This document shows, in pieces, positions 44,001 through 51,841 of a stretch of DNA of 64,000 nt; position 1 is the first letter of the stretch, and each line of letters opens with the position of its first letter. Both the position numbers and the translations under genes were made by a program. The DNA is taken from assembly GCA_003260075.1 (NCBI GenBank), contig QLIY01000129.1:62001-126000 (forward strand), given 5' to 3'. The notes under the pieces are model-generated. The model made no database searches, had not been told where the DNA came from, and was given only the letters and a program-made list of their open reading frames with translations. The DNA comes from Phallusia mammillata. Lineage: Eukaryota > Chordata > Ascidiacea > Phlebobranchia > Ascidiidae.

Positions 44001-47000
44001 AGAACTTAACACCAAATTTGACAGAAAGTTTAAAATATAGTTTTCTTACGAAAAAAAAAACTCTTGCGTAGGCTGGGGTCTTTGTGGCGCAACAATGGAA
44101 ATTTTAATAAATTATTTGGCCAATTAGGAACTTGTTAAAATTACAATGAATGTTTACTACAGTTCAGAATAATAGTGGGTGTATTAAGGGTGAAAATCCG
44201 TTTGGTCAAGATGTGTCATGTTTTTCTCACAGATTGCGTGTTCCATATCCCAACTGGTTGAAGCCAGTTCAAACCGGATTGCATCTGGTTGGAGGCCATT
44301 GTTCAGCGCACTCAGAAATATTCCCTTTTCTGATCATCAGCCACTGGTCAGTAATTAGATCAGTATAGAGATAAAGTAGATCAAAATTACATAAAAAAGA
44401 TTAGGATGTAAAAAAAGTACAGTTTTAAAAATTGTGTAACGAGAAAAAAAAGAAAAGAATAATTAACCAAAAATTCTTGACTAAAATTTTAAGATTGAAT
44501 GTAAAGATAAGAAAAGAAAAGCAGTTGTATTCAAAATTTTACTTAATGGAATAAAACTTCATAAAAACGGACAAAAAAATTGGTTGACTGAAAAACTAAA
44601 AATGCGTAAAAACGGGCAAGCCTTAGGAACTTCGATAAACCTTAAATTTGGTCAAAGAATCCTAAATCAATTTAGTTAAAAATGTAGTGAAATTTGCATC
44701 TATTTTTTTATACCGGTTCTATTGTTTTATAAAGTTTTGTCAAATTGTTCAGAGCAAGTCTCCTGTTCTGGATGTTCTCAACTCATTTTTCAACGCATCC
44801 CGATCTCCTTCTGTGTTCGCAAATGCTGCACACGACTGTATAAGATGCCTCATCAAAATGCTAACATCTATCCAAGGTATTTTAATGACTTATTTTCTCA
44901 AAATTAACCGTTATTTAAAAGCAATTTTTTTATGTGTAACATATAATAAAAAAATCAGCTCAGTGTTGTTCAAAATTCGTTGTGTCAATGAACAAACAAT
45001 AAAAAAACATTTAAAAGCAGTAATAAGTAACTTCCCTAGACTTGTAATTTCTTTGATTTATGTTCAATATTTTGGTCCTGATCTATTATAATAAAATGAC
45101 CAGCTTGAAAAAGTGCACCATTTTATTTGAACTTGTATTGTGTCACATCATGTAATCAATAAACAATACAAAACAGCAAATCGACAAAAAATACACCCAA
45201 CAACTTAATGGCAATAGTAGCTGAACATGATAGTGACAAGTCATGCAATTTGCCAAACTTACATAATCAGTCATGCAAAAACGTAAAGGAAAGGCACCAC
45301 AAAATATATTTAAAGTGAGGGTGGCACAGTTAAAAACATGACGACTGCTGACAGTTTTGCGACATAGCATGTGTTCTCTCTACGTGTATTTAAAGAAAAT
45401 TACTTTCATTACAGACGATGACACAGATTCTATCACTACAGATGATAATCACCAACGTTCAACAAGCACATTGCTCTGCAGGTAAATCTAATTTATCCTG
45501 GCAATTCAGGTCGCCCAGTCACATTGCCCCAATGGTAGCTAGTCAGGTCTCTTTTATGGGCTTTATGTAATGCATGACGCACGTTTTCACTTAGGAAGTC
45601 TGCACTAAGTTGTAGCGCTCTCAGAATCTCATATCTCTATTACTGCTAGCCCAAGGTCTAGGGTGCTAAACCATTTTCAGCTGTTTTTTTGCAATGATGC
45701 ACCATCATGGCCCCCCCCCCACGTTTTCACTTAGGAAGTCTGCACTAAGTTGTAGCGCTCTCAGAATCGCATATCTCCATTACTGCTAGCCCAAGGTCTA
45801 GGGTGCTAAGCCATTTTCAGCTGTTTTTTTGCAATGATGCACCATCATGACTTTAATCATATTGTTTTGTTTTCACACCATTTTTGTCATACTTTCCTTT
45901 TACAGTTATTGTTTTTTGACAGATATATTGAAGAGATTTTTGACATCTTAACAAACATGCATCAGAACGGGACACACGAAAAGTTCAATGACGCAACTCA
46001 CATTGACGTCACACCTGCATGCTCCGGTATGTCATTTAGATACAGTCTCGCTCTTTAAAATTAGAGAACTTGCGTATAAAGAAGTAAACTTAATGCATGA
46101 GCCCATAGAGCAGTGGTTCTCAACTGGTGGTCCATGGACCAGTATTGGTCCATGATGACTTTTTTGGTGGTCCACTGAATTTGGTTATAAACTGGGGAAG
46201 ATGAAGATGAATATTAATACTGAAAGAAAGTCAAATAATTCTGTTTCAAGCCAAAATGCTTGTTGCGTATGCTTACATCAATCTCATTAAAAAGGGATGG
46301 TCCATGATATTGATTTTACTGGGCCAGTGGTCCATGGCCTGAAATGAGTTGAGAACCACTGCCATAGAGCCAATCTCCTATCACCAGCTGTACTGATAAA
46401 ACCTTATAGGTCGAAACAGTGTGCATTGTCCGCAGCTCACTTATCAAGTATTGGCTCTATGCTTTTATGATTATTTTTTGTTTCACTTTTCTAGGTGATG
46501 GTTTTGCTTGGAAGGTGCTTCCCCCCCCCCAGCACCGAGCATCAAAAACAGCGATGCTCGGTACCGAATACTCGGGTTTAGGCTCGGCTTGGCCCATCCC
46601 TACTAGATGCTTTTATGATTGTTTTTTGTTTTACTTTTCTAGGTGATGGTTTTGCTTGGAAGGTGCTGACTACTCCACTGTGGTTATCAGGAGATGTTCA
46701 ACCCGTCGAAGACGCCGCTGAAGAACTTGCAAAAGTAGCTGAGGAATGTTTTCGAAATCCCACTGATGGGGAAGGTTAGTGTTTGTTACACATAAAGTCC
46801 AAATACCTTAGATATATGCAGTTATATACGATACCTGCGGTCTTTCAGTGTAGAAAACAGTTTTTATGGAAATATACACTTAAAAAGTTGTTTTACAAAT
46901 ATAATTTATACACCACTATACATTATGTGCGTTGTTTTACAATTGACACCTAATACTGTATAGGCAGGGTTGCCACCGACATGGACCCCGAAGTAAGGAT

Positions 47001-50000
47001 AACCGAAAAATTGAATTTTGGTACAAAACGAAAGAAACGATTTTAACCAATCTTTGCATTTATACTAGCCATGACCTATCAAATGCCAAAAACAATTGTT
47101 CCAGCAACTCCTTGTTCGTAGAAAAAGAAAATGTTCGTAAAATACTTTGTGCATCTCACGACAGCTCAGATGTAGGTTCACTTTAACTTGTAACAGCATG
47201 TGCCTTGCCATTTGGGGATGCTTGGGAGACCGGTTGATTCGGCATAACGCATGGCGTACTATGATTTATGAGGGATTTGATTTGTAAGAGTTAAAAATAA
47301 CGACAAGTCAAAAACAAGGACTTAGAAATAACGACAATATATTTTTTTGACATTGCCCTAAGGGCACATCTTAGAAATAAGGACGGTATGGCAACCCTGT
47401 GTATTTAGATAAACAAGTTACCTTAAACAATATCAACCCGATTTTACCAACAAGAAAGGGTAACAGTGAATTAAAGATACATTTCCATATAGTAAGAATA
47501 TGACAAGTTATCTATATGTTGTGGTGGGATTCCAACCCACACCTGCAGTTATTTTAAATGTTTGAATTTTGTTCCAATTCAACCAGATGTAAAGAACGAT
47601 GCCACCACTCAACAACGCTCACTGTTACACGACAGTAGTGGTCTTATGGCAACTTGGTTCTCTCTTATGGATGGTTTGTCAACCAGCGTTTTAACCAGTT
47701 CGCACCATACACAGCCAATAGCGTTGGATCTGCTCTGCAAGTTGCTTGAAAAATGCTGGGACAGACCAGGTAAGAACTTTGCGTGGTTATAATGTTCATC
47801 TGAATACTCGAAAAAGGGATAGGTTTTCACTTAAGTGTTTTGGAGAGCGTCCCAAAATGTTAATACTCGATAGTGATAGTTATTATGTCACATATATATA
47901 TATATATGACGTAACGAACATATTAAACGTCGTATTTTTGTTTATATTTTTCACCTTTTTAAAACGAAAGTTTCTTCGACAAAACTCGCGAAGTTAGAGT
48001 TTACCTGGCCATTTCATGTCCGCTAGCAATCTTAACTCCTAGACCTAGACTAAAAATTACATTACATTAAACCACGGTTAATCCGGACAGGTTTAGACCA
48101 AAAAATTTTCCGGGTTAGGCGAAAACCCAGATTAATCGATGTCGATAAGTTAAAGCCTTACCACATTACAAATCATTTGTAACTCGAGTTTTGTCCAGAT
48201 TAGTCAAAGAACCGGATTAACCGAATCCAGTTCAACCTAGGTTTACTATGTATTACGGAAAAACAAACATTGTACGTTTGAATCACAAAACAGTGTTACC
48301 TTTTACCTGTCTGAAACAATTTGTTTTAAAAAGTCGAAATATGCAAATTTGTGACGTTGCGATGATTGACAGGTCCAGCATATTGTCTTCACATACTTCT
48401 TCACTCTTGCCTACCCACCCTTCGTTCGTGGATCAGTCGCTTGCTTTATGAACACGATGACGTAAGCGTGACATCACGCCTTGCCAGTTACAAGCACATG
48501 TACGGGACGGTGATGGAACTCGTGGCTGAGATCATCCGCCGGTACGTAATGTTGCTGACGTCATTGCTTTCGTTTGTCTTGTAGAGACAGAAAATTATGT
48601 TTTTAAAACCTTCCAATATTGTAAAGCTGTAATATTATCTTAGGATGGGCTAAAAGTGTGACGTCACAAAATGACGTAACAATGATTAGTAACCGTATGC
48701 TTTTGAATTAATACGTGTACAAATTTACGTTTAATGACTGCACATGTCAACTGTGGTGACAAAGTGTTTGGTAGATTTAAATTTTGCATTTTTTTTTACA
48801 CTTTCATTTTTATTTGCTGTTCACTTTTTTTGTCATTTGAGTACCAAGCACTAGAAACGTTACTTTCAGTGCTGATTCCTCGCATATCAACTCGATTTGC
48901 TTCGCTTTTAATTACTACGGATGTATGTTTGTGGCGTAACAGGCACGTCATCAGGGAAACCACCCGACGATCAAACGACGAAAAATCTGAAGACGATAAA
49001 GTGGTTCAAATATCCGTCGGAAATTTATGGGTGGCTTACCTTAATCTTTGTTTGGAAACTATACGGACGAGAAAGGAACACCTCGCCAAGTTGGGATGCG
49101 CTTGTCTGAGGTAAATTTCTCATGTTTCTATTTTAATGTACACTCTATTAGACAGTAAATTCATTTGAAGCACAACTTGGGTATTTTTTTGGCTGAACGA
49201 ATGCAGTTTATTTTATTTTTTGACCAAAACAAAAAGACATTTCGGTTTTGGTGATCTATAATTCGAAATGTATATTCATGAATAAAGTTGGTACTTGCGA
49301 TTTTGGATAATGTTGTACTTTGCTTTAGTATGTGTGGTTAAGCTAAAAATTTATTATGAAAGTGTCTAGTAACTACATGATAAGTAAGCTGCAGACGGTG
49401 CAACCTGTTTTGATCCATAAACAAACTGGAGTGCTATAATCTGGCTACACTAGCCTATATACAACCATGTCTTGTCACCAACTGCACTGATGAGACCCTG
49501 TAGGTCAAAATATTACGCACTGTCAGCTGCTTATAGTTATTTGTCCGCAAGATATTTAATATGCCTGCAAGATTTGCCATTATCCTGATTAAGGGGGATG
49601 TCAAAACGTCGATATATGTATGATAAAACAGCCGGAAGAGCAATATTCGTTTGTTTAACATAGTGTATTTAAAGTTGACACTGTTTTAACAAAGCATACA
49701 TACCGCTGGCCCTTTGTAATTTTTGTTATTAAAAATTGTAATTTTTGTTATTACCACGGAAAAAAATTATCAAAATTTATTTTTTCAGGCACATTTTAGC
49801 CACTATTGGAAACCACATGACTGCCACTATGATCACTGATGCGTGTCGGCCCCCCCCCCCCGCTGGCCCTTTGTAATTTTTGTTATTAAAAATTGTAATT
49901 TTTGTTAAAACCACGGAAAAAAATTATCAAAATTTATTTTTTCAGACACATTTTAGCCACTATTGGAAACCACATGACCGCCACTATGATCACTGATGCG

Positions 50001-51778
50001 TGTCGATGTATCAGTTACATTGTGGACGATTGCTTGGTTGCTATTAATTCATTGGTGAAAATATACGATGATCGGTTGTCCGACGAACTCATGGTGGAAA
50101 TACAAGACTGTCAGGCCACTATATGCGACCCTACATGTCTTGCAAGGGTACAAACTTTCATTGTATTTTTTTGGTTCAAAATTACTTAACTATAATGCAA
50201 GACACGGAAAAAAGTATTGCTTGTCATAGATTTTCACACACAAACGTGTTTGATTTCACAAATTGACCACCGATAATTTGTTTAATCAGGGTTTGAAGAC
50301 ACTTGAATTTTTTTCTTGAGATAATTATGTTTTAGTATGTAGCGTATTTTTGGCATGCTGCAGACAGTACACACTGTTTCGACATGTAAGGTCTTGTCAA
50401 TGCAACTGGTAACAAAGCATTGACCGCATAGGCCATAGGCTATAGCGTAGCTAGATTACGGCACTTCAGTTGGTTAGGTCTATGCCACCACGGGGCTTAA
50501 ACCACAGGCGTTGTTTCCAATTCCAAAATGTAAAATAAATAATAACTAGAACCACAGTGAAAAAGTAATGATTGTTTAGCAAATATTGCCATTACTTTCA
50601 AAAGGTTAGATTTTTTTGGGAAACATGCAAAACACAATGTATTTTTTCAGGTATTTCAGTCCAACGGATTTCAACCGAAAACTCATGGGTTTGAATCCCA
50701 CCAGGAATCTCACATCATATGCGACCCAGCAACGGCGAACGGCAAAAACAGGTGCACTCTATATACTATATTCAATCTTTTTGTAAACGAAAATACCAGT
50801 TTACCAATAATAGAGGTCGTTTCGCTTAAAAACAAAATATGACTGTACAATTTGTTTTACAAATAGTTTCGAATTTTCCGCAGAGTGTCGCTGTGTGAGA
50901 TAGCTTGTGATCTTTCATCTCTCCACCTTCTCGTAAAATGCATTGAACACGTGATGTTAGGGGAATCCCGCTCACCATGGCAACGGGAAATTCCCTACGC
51001 GCACCACAATCGCCAGCATAACAATAATGCAGAGATCGTCGCTGGTAAGAAATATGAGCAATGTTAGAAACTGAACGAAATGTTTTGTGTTTACCGAATT
51101 TTCCAGGTCCTATTCAGGTTGCTTTGGTAAGGTACTATCGCTCAAATCGTCAAGTAAAGTTGCTTCTTACTTGTGCACAGAACCATTTAGTATTTAATGA
51201 ACATAGTTTTGTGGGGCTCAAATGGTTTTATTTTCTTGCGTAATTTTGTATTTAACTTGTTGAAGAAAGAATCCTTTTAGTTATTTAAACTTACACACAA
51301 AATTGTGAAAGTTTGTTAATACGCAACTTAAATGTATTCTTGAAAGTAAAATTTAATATGCTAGTAAACTTGAAAGTTTGGTATATGGTGTTTTTATGTG
51401 CAATGTATAGCAATAATTTGTAAAAGTTTTTTTTACTTTTTCTCAATAGCTTCAAATTCCTACACATTAAAAAATTTCCATTATTTTATTTTCCTTCAAC
51501 AGACTCCACTTCCCTTCTTCACTCCACCACCGAGCCGCAGTCGGTTGATGACGTCAGTGGTCGTCTTGACAACCAACCGCGTGCCAGGCCTTTACCAGTA
51601 CTGCTCGACTATCTTCAGACAAGCGAGGTTCGTGTTACTGCACATACTCTTATTGTGACCACATCAACTTCCAACAACTCCCTTATATTTCATACAGATC
51701 CACATTCTGTGTGCATGCGTGGCTAAATCGTACATAGCAGCTCGAAATTTTGATCGACACCGTGACTTGCAAAGGCTC

Positions 51779-51841
<63 letters not shown>
